A DNA stretch of 64,000 nt from a virus, in the IMG/VR virus record IMGVR_UViG_3300048029_000212, positions 1 through 64,000 of that record; one strand, written 5' to 3'. Made by a program: the position numbers and the translations under genes. Positions 23,513 to 31,905 of this stretch are shown piece by piece; positions within the stretch are counted from its first letter, which is position 1; each line of letters opens with the position of its first letter. The notes under the pieces are model-generated. The model did not search any database. It was given only the letters and a program-made list of their open reading frames with translations, and was not told where the DNA came from.

Positions 23513-25507
23513 ATGAAAGTAGATGTGAATTACGATCGCGATGATCTGTTAACAGACTATGCGATAGGTATGTTAAAAGATTTCTATATGATTGAGGGTG
23601 AAGAGTCGCCCCAAGATGCGTACGCAAGAGCTGCAGAAGCGTGGTCAACATATCAAGATCAAGTAGATCCGTATCTAGCGCAGAGGCTTTATGAATATGC
23701 CTCAAAGAAATGGTTTATGTTTGCGTCTCCGGTTCTGTCAAACGCACCCAAAGAAGGCGCGGACACTCGCGGACTTCCCATCTCTTGTTTTCTTACCTAT
23801 GTCCCAGACACACTTGAAGGACTGATTGAACACTCTTCGGAGTTGCGTTGGTTGTCCGTAATGGGCGGTGGTGTCGGTGGACACTGGGGAGACGTGCGTA
23901 CGGTCTCTGACATCGCGCCTGGCCCGATTCCGTTTCTACACACAGTAGATGCAGACATGATCGCGTATCGCCAAGGCAAGACACGTAAGGGGTCTTATGC
24001 GGCGTATCTGGATGTGCATCATCCAGACATCATGGAATTTCTAAACATTCGCATTCCTACAGGCGACGTACAACGTAAGGCGCTGAACATACACAATGCG
24101 ATCAACATCACCGATGAGTTTATGGCTGCGGTGATCAACAATACAGATTTTGACTTACGTGACCCGAAAGATGGTATTGTGAAAGATTCTGTCAATGCAC
24201 GTAAGTTATGGGAACGAATCCTTGAGGTACGTTTCCGTACGGGAGAACCATACTTGAATTTTATTGACACTGCGAATCGTGCGCTCCCAATGCCACTAAA
24301 GGAGAAAGGACTAAAGATTCACGGGTCAAACCTATGCAACGAGATTCACTTGCCGACAGGTCCAGACAGGACTGCGGTATGTTGTTTGTCATCACTAAAC
24401 TTGGAATACTATGATGAGTGGAAAGACACTAATATCGTGCGGGATCTTATTCGTATGCTGGATAACGTTCTCGAATACTTCATCGGTCATGCGCCAGATA
24501 GTATTTCCCGCGCCCGTTATTCGGCGGCACGTGAAAGAAGCATTGGACTTGGAGCAATGGGTTTCCATTCACTCCTACAGAAACACTTTGTTGCTTGGGA
24601 ATCTGACAAAGCCCGAGAAATAAATAATGTCGTGTTTGAACATATCAATCACGAAGCAAAAGAAGAATCAAGACTCCTTGCGAAAGAGCGGGGTGAATAC
24701 TCAGACGGTTTAGGTTCAGGGATGCGCAATGCCCATCTACTAGCAATAGCACCTAACGCGTCGTCGGGAGTCATCTTATCCACGTCACCATCAATCGAAC
24801 CATTGAAGGCATGTGCTTATACGCATAGAACTCGTGCAGGTTCGTTTTTGGTGAAGAACTCGTATCTAACGGCCCTACTCAAAGAGAAGGGTCAGGACAA
24901 CGAATCTACGTGGTCTAGTATCATTACCCGCAAAGGATCGGTTCAACACTTACCGTTCTTAAATGAAGGTGAGAAGGCGGTCTTTAAGACTGCACAAGAA
25001 CTGGATCAAAACTGGGTAGTGACACACGCGGCTGACAGACAACAGTACATCTGTCAGGGTCAGTCGGTTAATCTTTTCTTCCCGTCAGGAACACCGAAAC
25101 GTTATGTTAACAAGGTGCATTTCACGGCCTGGAGGAAAGGATTGAAAGGTCTGTACTATTTGCGCACAGAGGCAAAGTCTCGTGCGGAGACGGTATCAGA
25201 CAAAGTGGAACGGGTTGCGTTACAAGACGACAACCGTACCATACTTTACGGAAAAAAAGATTGTCCGTATTGTAAAATGGCCGCAGAGGAACTGTCGCTA
25301 CGCGGCATAGATTATGACTACGTTGACCTTGAGGAGATAAAGAAGTCTGCCGCAGAGGTTACAGGAAGAAAGGTCGAGACAGTTCCTCAAATTTATCTGG
25401 AAGGCAAGTACATAGGTGGTTATGAAGATCTTATGATGCATCTAAAGGGTGAAGTGGAGTACGAACCAAGTGACGGTGGCGACGAATGTCGGGCCTGCGA
25501 GGGTTAA
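23513..25507 (+). CDS. nrdA: Ribonucleotide reductase class Ia large subunit with built-in glutaredoxin
   Basis: A 664-residue NrdA. Catalytic hallmarks are visible: ISCFL (first active cysteine), NLCNEI (radical cysteine with Asn and Glu), and GLYYLRT (the paired tyrosines of the radical path). The N-terminal ATP-cone regulatory domain is absent. From about residue 576 there is a complete glutaredoxin domain with CPYC at 584-587 and the cis-Pro TVPQIY. The protein then ends in CRAC (659-662), the normal NrdA redox tail. So the glutaredoxin lies between the barrel and the tail, where it could reduce the tail directly. It makes deoxynucleotides for phage replication together with NrdB, the next gene. 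Confidence 0.95.
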   Translation: MKVDVNYDRDDLLTDYAIGMLKDFYMIEGEESPQDAYARAAEAWSTYQDQVDPYLAQRLYEYASKKWFMFASPVLSNAPKEGADTRGLPISCFLTYVPDTLEGLIEHSSELRWLSVMGGGVGGHWGDVRTVSDIAPGPIPFLHTVDADMIAYRQGKTRKGSYAAYLDVHHPDIMEFLNIRIPTGDVQRKALNIHNAINITDEFMAAVINNTDFDLRDPKDGIVKDSVNARKLWERILEVRFRTGEPYLNFIDTANRALPMPLKEKGLKIHGSNLCNEIHLPTGPDRTAVCCLSSLNLEYYDEWKDTNIVRDLIRMLDNVLEYFIGHAPDSISRARYSAARERSIGLGAMGFHSLLQKHFVAWESDKAREINNVVFEHINHEAKEESRLLAKERGEYSDGLGSGMRNAHLLAIAPNASSGVILSTSPSIEPLKACAYTHRTRAGSFLVKNSYLTALLKEKGQDNESTWSSIITRKGSVQHLPFLNEGEKAVFKTAQELDQNWVVTHAADRQQYICQGQSVNLFFPSGTPKRYVNKVHFTAWRKGLKGLYYLRTEAKSRAETVSDKVERVALQDDNRTILYGKKDCPYCKMAAEELSLRGIDYDYVDLEEIKKSAAEVTGRKVETVPQIYLEGKYIGGYEDLMMHLKGEVEYEPSDGGDECRACEG

Positions 25508-25532
25508 TAAACAATTCAAATAAAGGATTAGT

Positions 25533-26507
25533 ATGTCATTACTAAAAACGTCCGAAACATACAAACCGTTCAAGTATCCTTGGGCGGTTGAACTATCAAA
25601 AAAACACGAGGAAATACACTGGATTGAAGATGAAGCAGAATTGTCAGAAGATGTACAAGATTGGAAGACCAAACTGTCTGAGTCAGAGAAAGAATTTATT
25701 ACTCATGTACTGCGACTATTCACGCAGTCAGATGTACAGGTAGGGGAGAACTACCACGAACTGTTGATACCAAAGTTCAAGAACAACGAAGTCCGCAACA
25801 TGTTGTCATCGTTTGCGGCAAGAGAAGCAGTACACCAACGTGCGTACGCACTTCTCAATGATACACTTGGTCTGCCAGACGAAGACTTTCACAAGTTCCT
25901 AGAGTACAAGGAGATGGCAGACAAGATTGATTTTATGAAAGAGGGTGAAACGAACTCTCACACCGGACTTGCACTCGCGTTAGCGCAGTCAGTGTTCAAC
26001 GAAGGCATGTCTGTCTTCGCATCGTTTGTCATGCTACTGAACTTCCAGAGGTTCGGTAAGATGAAGGGTATGGCGACAATCGTAGAGTGGTCCATCCGTG
26101 ATGAGACCATTCACGTACAAGGTAACTCAAAGTTGTTCCGTGAGTTTTGTGAGGAACATCCTCGCATCGTGAACGACGAACTCAAGTCAAAGATTTATTC
26201 TATGGCTGAGAATGCTGTCAGGTTGGAAGAGAAGTTCATTCAACTTGCATTTAAAGGTAACGATGTTCAAGGCCTAACAAAGAAAGAAGTCCGCGACTAC
26301 ATACGTCACATTGCTGACCGTCGTCTACTTCAGTTAGGAATGAAGCCGTTATTCAACCAAAAGAAAAACCCATTGCCGTGGTTAGATTGGGTGCTCAATG
26401 GAGCGTCACATGACAACTTCTTTGAAAAACGTGTAACAGAATACTCTGTTGCGGGTATGGAAGGTGAAGACTTCGGTTGGGAGGATATAGAATTAGAGGT
26501 AGCGTGA
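25533..26507 (+). CDS. nrdB: Ribonucleotide reductase class I small subunit
   Basis: A 324-residue ferritin-like protein. Diiron ligands are in place: SDVQV (first acidic ligand), REAVHQRAY (Glu, His and the likely radical Tyr three residues later), NEGMSVF, and RDETIHVQG (Glu, His). It generates the tyrosyl radical needed by NrdA, whose gene ends 25 bases upstream. AAAGGATTAGT is the ribosome site. Confidence 0.95.
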   Translation: MSLLKTSETYKPFKYPWAVELSKKHEEIHWIEDEAELSEDVQDWKTKLSESEKEFITHVLRLFTQSDVQVGENYHELLIPKFKNNEVRNMLSSFAAREAVHQRAYALLNDTLGLPDEDFHKFLEYKEMADKIDFMKEGETNSHTGLALALAQSVFNEGMSVFASFVMLLNFQRFGKMKGMATIVEWSIRDETIHVQGNSKLFREFCEEHPRIVNDELKSKIYSMAENAVRLEEKFIQLAFKGNDVQGLTKKEVRDYIRHIADRRLLQLGMKPLFNQKKNPLPWLDWVLNGASHDNFFEKRVTEYSVAGMEGEDFGWEDIELEVA

Positions 26508-26647
26508 TGGACACCGAATATACTATCGAGTGCCCGATTTGTGACATACACACTGTGGTACGTGTGCCATACGAGGATGAAATGCCTAGGCATTGTCCTA
26601 TGTGTGGTGCAGATGTCGAATCGGAAATATCATCCGATGATGAATAA
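26507..26647 (+). CDS. 46-residue zinc-ribbon protein
   Basis: Two CPxC knuckles (CPIC at 9-12, CPMC at 30-33) form a minimal zinc ribbon, followed by an acidic tail. The ATG overlaps the nrdB stop by one base. Possibly a small regulator; function unknown. Confidence 0.6.
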   Translation: MDTEYTIECPICDIHTVVRVPYEDEMPRHCPMCGADVESEISSDDE

Positions 26648-26671
26648 CTTACCAGACCTATACATAGGTTC

Positions 26672-27085
26672 ATGGATTGGTTATATGAAGACACCACATT
26701 TGAACCCGAAGATGGATTTCTTGAAGACTATCAGGGGTTTGTGTATCTGATTACTGAGCTCGACACGGGCATGAAGTATATCGGAAAAAAGTTTTTTTGG
26801 AAACCTAAAACACTGCCAGTGACTAAGACTCGAAAGCGTAAAGTAAAGACGCGAGTAGAGTCTGACTGGCCCAGGTACTACGGATCAAGCCAAGATCTAA
26901 AAGAGGCAGTCGCGCAACGCGGCGCCGATAACTACAAACGAGAAATCCTCAAGCTCTGCCGAACCAAAGGCGAGTGTTCCTACTACGAAGCAAAACTCCA
27001 GTTCGAGTACGACGTACTCCTGAGAGACGACTACTACAACGCGTTCATCGGTTGTAAAATCCACGCCAAACATCTCCCCCAATAA
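26672..27085 (+). CDS. GIY-YIG endonuclease (SegE-like)
   Basis: A 137-residue protein with GFVYLI near residue 22 and KYIGKK near 35, the two strands of the GIY-YIG fold, then RYYGSS and a Glu in YYEAKLQFEY. The basic stretch KTRKRKVKTRV may contact DNA. This is the SegE-like group seen in T4-type phages, usually free-standing homing nucleases. It lies right after the nrd genes, a usual home for such elements. Confidence 0.8.
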   Translation: MDWLYEDTTFEPEDGFLEDYQGFVYLITELDTGMKYIGKKFFWKPKTLPVTKTRKRKVKTRVESDWPRYYGSSQDLKEAVAQRGADNYKREILKLCRTKGECSYYEAKLQFEYDVLLRDDYYNAFIGCKIHAKHLPQ

Positions 27086-27111
27086 ATGTGACAAATTACC
27101 ACAAATAACTC

Positions 27112-27140
27112 TTGCGTCTTTTCGAAACATGTACTATAAT
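27112..27140 (+). promoter_or_regulatory. Early promoter, second cassette type (copy 1)
   Basis: TTGCGT at 27112-27117, 17-base spacer, TATAAT at 27135-27140. The upstream stretch from 27088 is the same as that before 50544. Confidence 0.75.
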
Positions 27141-27175
27141 GGTTACATAAAGTTGAGATAGAGAGTGAGATTGTA

Positions 27176-27361
27176 ATGATTTTGATTGAAAACATTAATG
27201 AGTTTGTAGGTTCAATTCCTTCGGGCCACGAGATGGTCGTGTTCGAGAAAGGTGACGTTAGCACCGCTTTGTCGTTGTTTGGTTTTGACGAAGTCGGTAT
27301 GTTTGACAACATGTTCAACAACCCCCAGTATGGGTTCATTAGTATTTCGGAGATTGTGTAA
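27176..27361 (+). CDS. Small acidic early protein
   Basis: Sixty-one residues under an early promoter, with no known motif. One-base overlap with the following gene. Confidence 0.6.
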   Translation: MILIENINEFVGSIPSGHEMVVFEKGDVSTALSLFGFDEVGMFDNMFNNPQYGFISISEIV

Positions 27362-27507
27362 TGGATGCAGTAGTAGGTAATCTTTATAACGAGTTGATGT
27401 GCCTCTGTGAGGTACGTGGGGAGTTGTCTCCCGAAGACAACGCACGTGTTGAGGCGCGTATTGCCGCGCTTCAAACCCAAATCGAGAAGCTGGAGAAGGC
27501 AGTATGA
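27361..27507 (+). CDS. 48-residue helical early protein
   Basis: ATG overlaps the previous TAA by one base and the stop overlaps the next ATG (ATGA). Predicted helical with a C-terminal coiled coil (ARIAALQTQIEKLEKAV). Function unknown. Confidence 0.55.
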   Translation: MDAVVGNLYNELMCLCEVRGELSPEDNARVEARIAALQTQIEKLEKAV

Positions 27508-27647
27508 GTCCGTATAGAGATTTTGTTCGTCGCGAGAGAAACAAAGAACCAGAGATTAGTAATGGCGGTTTCGTTGCTTACTTGATTCTAGTTAGTATGG
27601 GTATGGCTCTTGGATTTATGATGGGTTATGGTTTACTTTATACTTGA
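27504..27647 (+). CDS. 47-residue single-pass membrane protein
   Basis: A basic 16-residue N-terminus, then one hydrophobic helix (about residues 23-46). Coupled by ATGA to the gene before. Function unknown. Confidence 0.55.
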   Translation: MSPYRDFVRRERNKEPEISNGGFVAYLILVSMGMALGFMMGYGLLYT

Positions 27648-27683
27648 GTGTGAAAATTAACATAAAAAAGTTTTAAAAAAGTG

Positions 27684-27711
27684 TTGACTTTCTTTCAAAA
27701 ACGTGTATAAT
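27684..27711 (+). promoter_or_regulatory. Strong early promoter (cassette copy 2)
   Basis: TTGACT at 27684-27689, 16-base spacer, TATAAT at 27706-27711, with the shared upstream AAAAAAGTTTTAAAAAAGTG tract. Confidence 0.85.
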
Positions 27712-27741
27712 GGTATTTGTAAAGTGATGAGGAGATAAGTT

Positions 27742-27957
27742 ATGTCAGGTTTTTATCAGTTGAACAATCAACCCTTTCAGCGGACAATGAAGTCTGGCGC
27801 GAGAGGTAACACTGCAATGGATGCGAAGTCCAATCAACACTTGAGTCGCTGGGTGAATCGCGATCTTCAACGCGCTGAGAACACTGGCGATTGGTCTGAA
27901 CTTCTTGCGAAGGCTGAATCTCAGACTCGCCGCTTCCGTAACGATTTTTACGCCTAA
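27742..27957 (+). CDS. Small early protein
   Basis: Seventy-one residues, basic and Gln/Arg-rich, helical C-terminal half. Ribosome site GAGGAGATAAGTT. Unknown function. Confidence 0.6.
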   Translation: MSGFYQLNNQPFQRTMKSGARGNTAMDAKSNQHLSRWVNRDLQRAENTGDWSELLAKAESQTRRFRNDFYA

Positions 27958-27976
27958 ATTTTTAGAGGTCTTTATT

Positions 27977-28492
27977 ATGTCTAATTCAATCATTGTTGTT
28001 ATCGCTACTCAGTTCCGTGAGAACTACGGTGCCCACGATTGGAACGGTGAGGGTTACTGCCCTCAGCACTGGAAGTCTAAGGGTGGCGACACCTACTTCA
28101 TCAACGCGTCGGCGGATGATGTCGCCAACACTCAGTGGTGGGTCGACGTTGAGCGATCTATTCAACACTCATCTGAGTACTCTGAGGAGTACATCATTTC
28201 TGAGTCGGTTGTCGATCTTATCGACTTCCGTGAGGAAGACCACATCGAGTTCTGGGAGTCCGCGATCTACGCGTCGGTAGACTTCGGTCAGTTGTACTGC
28301 GAACAGAAGGCGCTCAACTTCGAAAACGAGGTTGTCGGTGTCCGTCGCTGGGAGCAGGACTCTATGGGTAAGGACGCATGTTCGCTTACCAACCTTGACG
28401 AAGCTGTCCGCGAGGAATGGCGCGTCAAGAAAGAGATGGGCATGCATGGTGTCGAAGAACAGTTCGACGAACTTGAGGCAATGATGGCATAA
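27977..28492 (+). CDS. Acidic early protein
   Basis: A 171-residue strongly acidic protein with many Trp residues. Start taken at 27977 (MSNSIIVVIATQFREN), 19 bases after the previous stop, with AGAGGTC upstream. Acidic early phage proteins often inhibit host nucleic acid-binding proteins, but nothing here proves it. Confidence 0.65.
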   Translation: MSNSIIVVIATQFRENYGAHDWNGEGYCPQHWKSKGGDTYFINASADDVANTQWWVDVERSIQHSSEYSEEYIISESVVDLIDFREEDHIEFWESAIYASVDFGQLYCEQKALNFENEVVGVRRWEQDSMGKDACSLTNLDEAVREEWRVKKEMGMHGVEEQFDELEAMMA

Positions 28493-28500
28493 GGAGAGTT

Positions 28501-28683
28501 ATGCATAATAATAAATTCAAAATAGTCCTAACAGACAAGAGGGGGTGCACGTTCAATGCGGCTTACTACAAGTCTTTTGAACTTGCACAGAAACGATTTG
28601 AAAGCGTGGTGTATGACAAGTACTGGAAGAACAACACAATCCAGATAGTTGATGCCGTAATTGAACCGATCGGACGTTTCTAA
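28501..28683 (+). CDS. 60-residue early protein
   Basis: Follows AAGGAGAGTT, an ideal ribosome site. Mixed beta/alpha composition with a Cys near residue 16. Unknown. Confidence 0.6.
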   Translation: MHNNKFKIVLTDKRGCTFNAAYYKSFELAQKRFESVVYDKYWKNNTIQIVDAVIEPIGRF

Positions 28684-28723
28684 AAAATGTGTAAAATTAA
28701 CATTAACTTTTTTTTAAAATGTG

Positions 28724-28753
28724 TTGACAGATGTTTTTAAATCGTGTTATAAT
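28724..28753 (+). promoter_or_regulatory. Strong early promoter (cassette copy 3)
   Basis: TTGACA at 28724-28729, 18-base spacer, TATAAT at 28748-28753, preceded by the GTAAAATTAACAT stretch shared with other cassettes. Confidence 0.85.
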
Positions 28754-28789
28754 TACCACGTAATTTGATGATCAAGAGAGAGATTTGAT

Positions 28790-29083
28790 ATGACTGACAT
28801 TTTAGAAATCCACGCTGTTACTGAGTACTACCGATGTGCATTCCGACCCAACGATCCAGAAATGACCGTTGCCGAGGTCCTCGACTTCATCGAGTACATG
28901 CAGATGTTCTACTGCGGTGAAGACGCGATCTACCGTTACGACTTCACTATCGCTGAGATTTGCGGAGGTATGATCGACCGATTCAAGGGTCGTCCGTCTT
29001 TTGACTTTGACGGTGACAGCATCGACCGTGAGATTGTCCGTGACATGATCTTGGACGTTCGCGAACGAAAGGAGGCTGCGTAA
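28790..29083 (+). CDS. Acidic early protein
   Basis: A 97-residue protein, isoelectrically acidic, first gene after a strong promoter. One-base overlap with the next ATG. A long minus-strand frame across this region is a codon-bias shadow. Confidence 0.65.
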   Translation: MTDILEIHAVTEYYRCAFRPNDPEMTVAEVLDFIEYMQMFYCGEDAIYRYDFTIAEICGGMIDRFKGRPSFDFDGDSIDREIVRDMILDVRERKEAA

Positions 29084-29292
29084 TGAGTCAAACCGACGTA
29101 CAGTTAGAGCTTCTTGAACAGATGCTCCAGAACCACGATTGGTTCTATCACTTTTCTGACGACAATCGTTACTACGTGAAGGGACGCGATGAGTCCCAAC
29201 GCATTCGTGTGACGATGGATCGTCTCGCTGAACTTGGTCTTGAAGCCGAGGCCAAAGAACTATTTGAAACCTATCGACCAGAGGATATTTAA
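29083..29292 (+). CDS. Small early protein
   Basis: Sixty-nine residues, mostly helical, no known motif. Coupled to the genes on both sides (one-base overlap, 2-base gap). Confidence 0.65.
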   Translation: MSQTDVQLELLEQMLQNHDWFYHFSDDNRYYVKGRDESQRIRVTMDRLAELGLEAEAKELFETYRPEDI

Positions 29293-29294
29293 TT

Positions 29295-30254
29295 ATGAGT
29301 TTGAATAACGTATTACAAATTGAGACATCAGCTACTGTTGGAAACTGCCCTTGGGGTATCGGTACTAACGTATCTAATGATTTGACTCCAGTGCAGATGA
29401 TGGAGAAGGCGGGCGTCAACTGGGAAGTTGAGAAGGTACCTACTTATGCCGCGAAAGAGGGTGTTGATCTGATCCCTACTGGTATGGAAGCCCTCGTGCG
29501 TTCATCTGACAATAAGGTATTGACCCAAGTTGGTGGTAACTGGGAACCCTGTCAGAACCTTGAGGCGTTCACATTCTTCAACGAGTACTGTGCCGCTGGT
29601 GACATGGAGATGAACTCTGCGGGTTCACTCAAAGATGGCAAGTTCGTCTACGCACTCGCGAAGATCAAGGAGTCGTTTGACGTGTTGAAGGGCGATCAAG
29701 TTGATTCATACCTTCTGTTCTCTAACCCACACGAGTACGGTAAGTCTATTGACATCCGATTCACCCCGATCCGTGTGACTTGTATGAACACTCTGACACT
29801 TGCACTCAAGGGTTCTGCGAACAACGGAATCAAGGTGAATCACCGACGTGCGTTTGACCCACAGATGGTCAAGCAACACTTGGGTCTTGCCCACGAGAAG
29901 TTTGACCAGTACAAAGAGATGGCACAGTTCCTGTCTTCTAAGCAGTTCACCGCAGAGTCGTTGATCAACTACTACAACACTTTGTTCCCATCACAGGCAC
30001 CTGCTGATGAGGTACGTGAGTACAAAGATCTCGCACCTAACGCGAAAAAGGCGTACGAGTTGTTGGAGACTCAACCAGGCGCTGAGTTCGGTCGCGGTTC
30101 ATGGTGGCAAGCATTCAACTCTGTGACCTACTTAACTGACCACGTTGCGGGTCGTACTGCTGACGGTCGTATGACTTCTGCATGGTACGGTGCCAACGGT
30201 GTCAAGAAGAAGAAGGCTGCAGAACTCGCAGTCGAGATGGCAGTCGCTGCGTGA
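29295..30254 (+). CDS. DUF932 family protein
   Basis: A 319-residue protein. The order of motifs (VQMMEKAGVNWEVEK, a VGGNWEPCQNLEAF segment, FTPIRVTCMNTLTLAL, and RGSWWQAFNSVTYLTDH) is that of the DUF932 phage/plasmid family. The family is common on mobile elements; its biochemical role is unclear. Third gene of the early unit starting at 28724. Confidence 0.85.
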   Translation: MSLNNVLQIETSATVGNCPWGIGTNVSNDLTPVQMMEKAGVNWEVEKVPTYAAKEGVDLIPTGMEALVRSSDNKVLTQVGGNWEPCQNLEAFTFFNEYCAAGDMEMNSAGSLKDGKFVYALAKIKESFDVLKGDQVDSYLLFSNPHEYGKSIDIRFTPIRVTCMNTLTLALKGSANNGIKVNHRRAFDPQMVKQHLGLAHEKFDQYKEMAQFLSSKQFTAESLINYYNTLFPSQAPADEVREYKDLAPNAKKAYELLETQPGAEFGRGSWWQAFNSVTYLTDHVAGRTADGRMTSAWYGANGVKKKKAAELAVEMAVAA

Positions 30255-30466
30255 ACGTAGATCTGTTACTGGCACGACTCGAGGAGAGACTGAGAGAAGT
30301 AAAACACTTTCAGTCTCAAATCGACATTGTCAATCAAGAAACTTTAGTGAGTACCAGAATAAGTACTCGTAAAACTTCTTGGATGTTGTGTGAAGGTGAG
30401 ATCAATGGTCTCTCTCAATCTATTGAACTGATAAAGGAAATGAATGATGTACAACCAACTGATTGA
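30251..30466 (+). CDS. Small helical protein
   Basis: Seventy-one residues with a GTG start that overlaps the DUF932 stop (GTGA). Two amphipathic helices, probably a coiled coil. Unknown. Confidence 0.5.
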   Translation: MNVDLLLARLEERLREVKHFQSQIDIVNQETLVSTRISTRKTSWMLCEGEINGLSQSIELIKEMNDVQPTD

Positions 30467-30644
30467 AACAACGGACTGGGGCGGTGCAGCTTCCAACTAC
30501 ATTTATTATGCGTCCGAACGCAACACCTATCTACACGGATACCAAAAAGAGTTGGGTGGTAAGTTCATTCCATTTAAGTCGCGACTCTTTTCAACCAAGG
30601 GTCGTACATTTATTAAGAAAAAGGTGGACAAACTACCCGAATGA
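30444..30644 (+). CDS. Small basic protein
   Basis: Sixty-six residues, Tyr/Lys-rich. Tandem ATG codons at 30444 and 30447; AAAGGAAATG gives the ribosome site. Overlaps the previous gene by 23 bases. Unknown. Confidence 0.5.
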   Translation: MMYNQLIETTDWGGAASNYIYYASERNTYLHGYQKELGGKFIPFKSRLFSTKGRTFIKKKVDKLPE

Positions 30645-30657
30645 AACCCTCTCCGTC

Positions 30658-30665
30658 TATAAATA
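30658..30665 (+). promoter_or_regulatory. T4-type late promoter
   Basis: Exact TATAAATA, 25 bases before the gene at 30690. Confidence 0.7.
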
Positions 30666-30689
30666 ATTATAGACAAAGGAGAGAGTCTA

Positions 30690-30959
30690 ATGCGCACTTT
30701 ATATACAGCGGCACTCAGTGCCTTGCTGTGCTCTTTGGTCTGGATTGGTGGCACAGCTAAGATACAAGATGAATATATAAAAGTGTTAGATCAGAAGAAC
30801 AATCGCATCGCTCAATTAGAGAGAAAGGTTGGTCAAGATCGCAATACAATCATTAGGTATGATATCGGACTAAGACAGTTCTTGTTTGCATGTACTACGA
30901 AACAAGAAATTCTCATTGAGAGAAAACGTTATGTCTGTTATCCAATTGAGAAGGCATAA
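30690..30959 (+). CDS. Exported or membrane-anchored coiled-coil protein
   Basis: Eighty-nine residues: an N-terminal hydrophobic helix (about 4-24), then a heptad-rich helix and a C-terminal pair of cysteines. The layout is that of an inner-membrane spanin (Rz-like) component, though no partner is evident nearby. Late promoter directly upstream. Confidence 0.55.
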   Translation: MRTLYTAALSALLCSLVWIGGTAKIQDEYIKVLDQKNNRIAQLERKVGQDRNTIIRYDIGLRQFLFACTTKQEILIERKRYVCYPIEKA

Positions 30960-30962
30960 GAT

Positions 30963-31394
30963 ATGAACACCATTCGTAAAGAAGTCTTTGAGATCTTTGA
31001 GGAGTACAAGAAAGCTGACTCTCGTGAAGATCGATTAGATGTATTGAAAAAATACACAGAAAACTGCGCCCTTCGGGATATTTTACGCGGAACGTTTGAC
31101 GATTCCTTGACGTTTAATCTGCCCGAAGGTCGTCCCCCCTTTACCCCAAACAAAGCTAAATCTACACCGTCTACTCTTTTGAGACAACACAAGGAGTTTG
31201 GTTGGTTTGTAGAAGGCGGTCGAGGCGATACGCTTCCCGCATACAAACGAGAGAATAAATTTATTCAGCTTCTAGAATCCGTTCACGCGGAGGATGCTGA
31301 GTATGTTTTAAAAATGGTGGCAAAGAAACCACCTGTCCGTTACATCACCAAGAAAATTGTACAGGAGGCATTTCCAAATTTGATCCGCGAGTAA
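30963..31394 (+). CDS. DUF6433-like T4-type protein
   Basis: A 143-residue protein that I associate with DUF6433, conserved in T4-like phages. The middle (LPEGRPPFTPNKA) and the C-terminal LLESVHAEDAEYVLKMV are its recognisable parts. Cytoplasmic; function unknown. Confidence 0.65.
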   Translation: MNTIRKEVFEIFEEYKKADSREDRLDVLKKYTENCALRDILRGTFDDSLTFNLPEGRPPFTPNKAKSTPSTLLRQHKEFGWFVEGGRGDTLPAYKRENKFIQLLESVHAEDAEYVLKMVAKKPPVRYITKKIVQEAFPNLIRE

Positions 31395-31432
31395 TCTTTT
31401 CGACAATTAAACTATAATCTAAGGAGAATCCT

Positions 31433-31588
31433 ATGTCGAGACAAGAAGAAAAGTTGAACAAAGATATTAACGAACTTCAGAGGTTCGTTCACGATGCAAG
31501 GCGACAATCGCTATACTCTCAAGGTAATTTAACGTATTATCAAACGAGACTGTATTGTAATTCGTCTACTCAACAACTTTCTCGATAG
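31433..31588 (+). CDS. 51-residue hypothetical protein
   Basis: ATG follows TAAGGAGAATCCT. Gln/Arg-rich helical product. Function unknown. Confidence 0.5.
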   Translation: MSRQEEKLNKDINELQRFVHDARRQSLYSQGNLTYYQTRLYCNSSTQQLSR

Positions 31589-31651
31589 GAGGTGATCATC
31601 TCTTCAAAGACGTGTGAGATCTTTGTCGTAGTGACTGAAAGATTTGGAATG

Positions 31652-31659
31652 TATAAATA
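31652..31659 (+). promoter_or_regulatory. T4-type late promoter touching a start codon
   Basis: Exact TATAAATA directly followed by the ATG at 31660. Transcripts from it would begin inside that gene, so it more likely serves the fibre gene at 31906. Confidence 0.6.
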
Positions 31660-31902
31660 ATGCCTCAATATGAATTTAAAAATGTGGAGACCGGAGAGGT
31701 CATGGAAATGTCTCTCCGGATTTCCGAATACGATGAGTGGAAAAAAGATAACCCGCAATGGGAAAGATACCACTCATCTGGTTCTGCTCCCAAAATTGTT
31801 TCTGGTGTCAAGTCAGCAATGACCATGGCTGGAAAGGATTGGGAAAATCACTTAACTAACATAAAAAAATCATCCGGTAAGGATAACACAATAAAGGTTT
31901 AA
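31660..31902 (+). CDS. FmdB-like small protein without zinc cysteines
   Basis: Eighty residues. The start MPQYEFKNVETGEV and the following MSLRISEYDEW match the FmdB-like phage proteins, but the usual CxxC pairs are missing. It sits 3 bases before the fibre gene. Must be translated from an upstream transcript. Confidence 0.55.
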   Translation: MPQYEFKNVETGEVMEMSLRISEYDEWKKDNPQWERYHSSGSAPKIVSGVKSAMTMAGKDWENHLTNIKKSSGKDNTIKV

Positions 31903-31905
31903 GTA

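Noticed and set aside
28802-29419. A 205-codon open frame on the minus strand
   Set aside because: It lies fully opposite three well-supported coupled early genes with promoter and ribosome sites; it is an antisense shadow.
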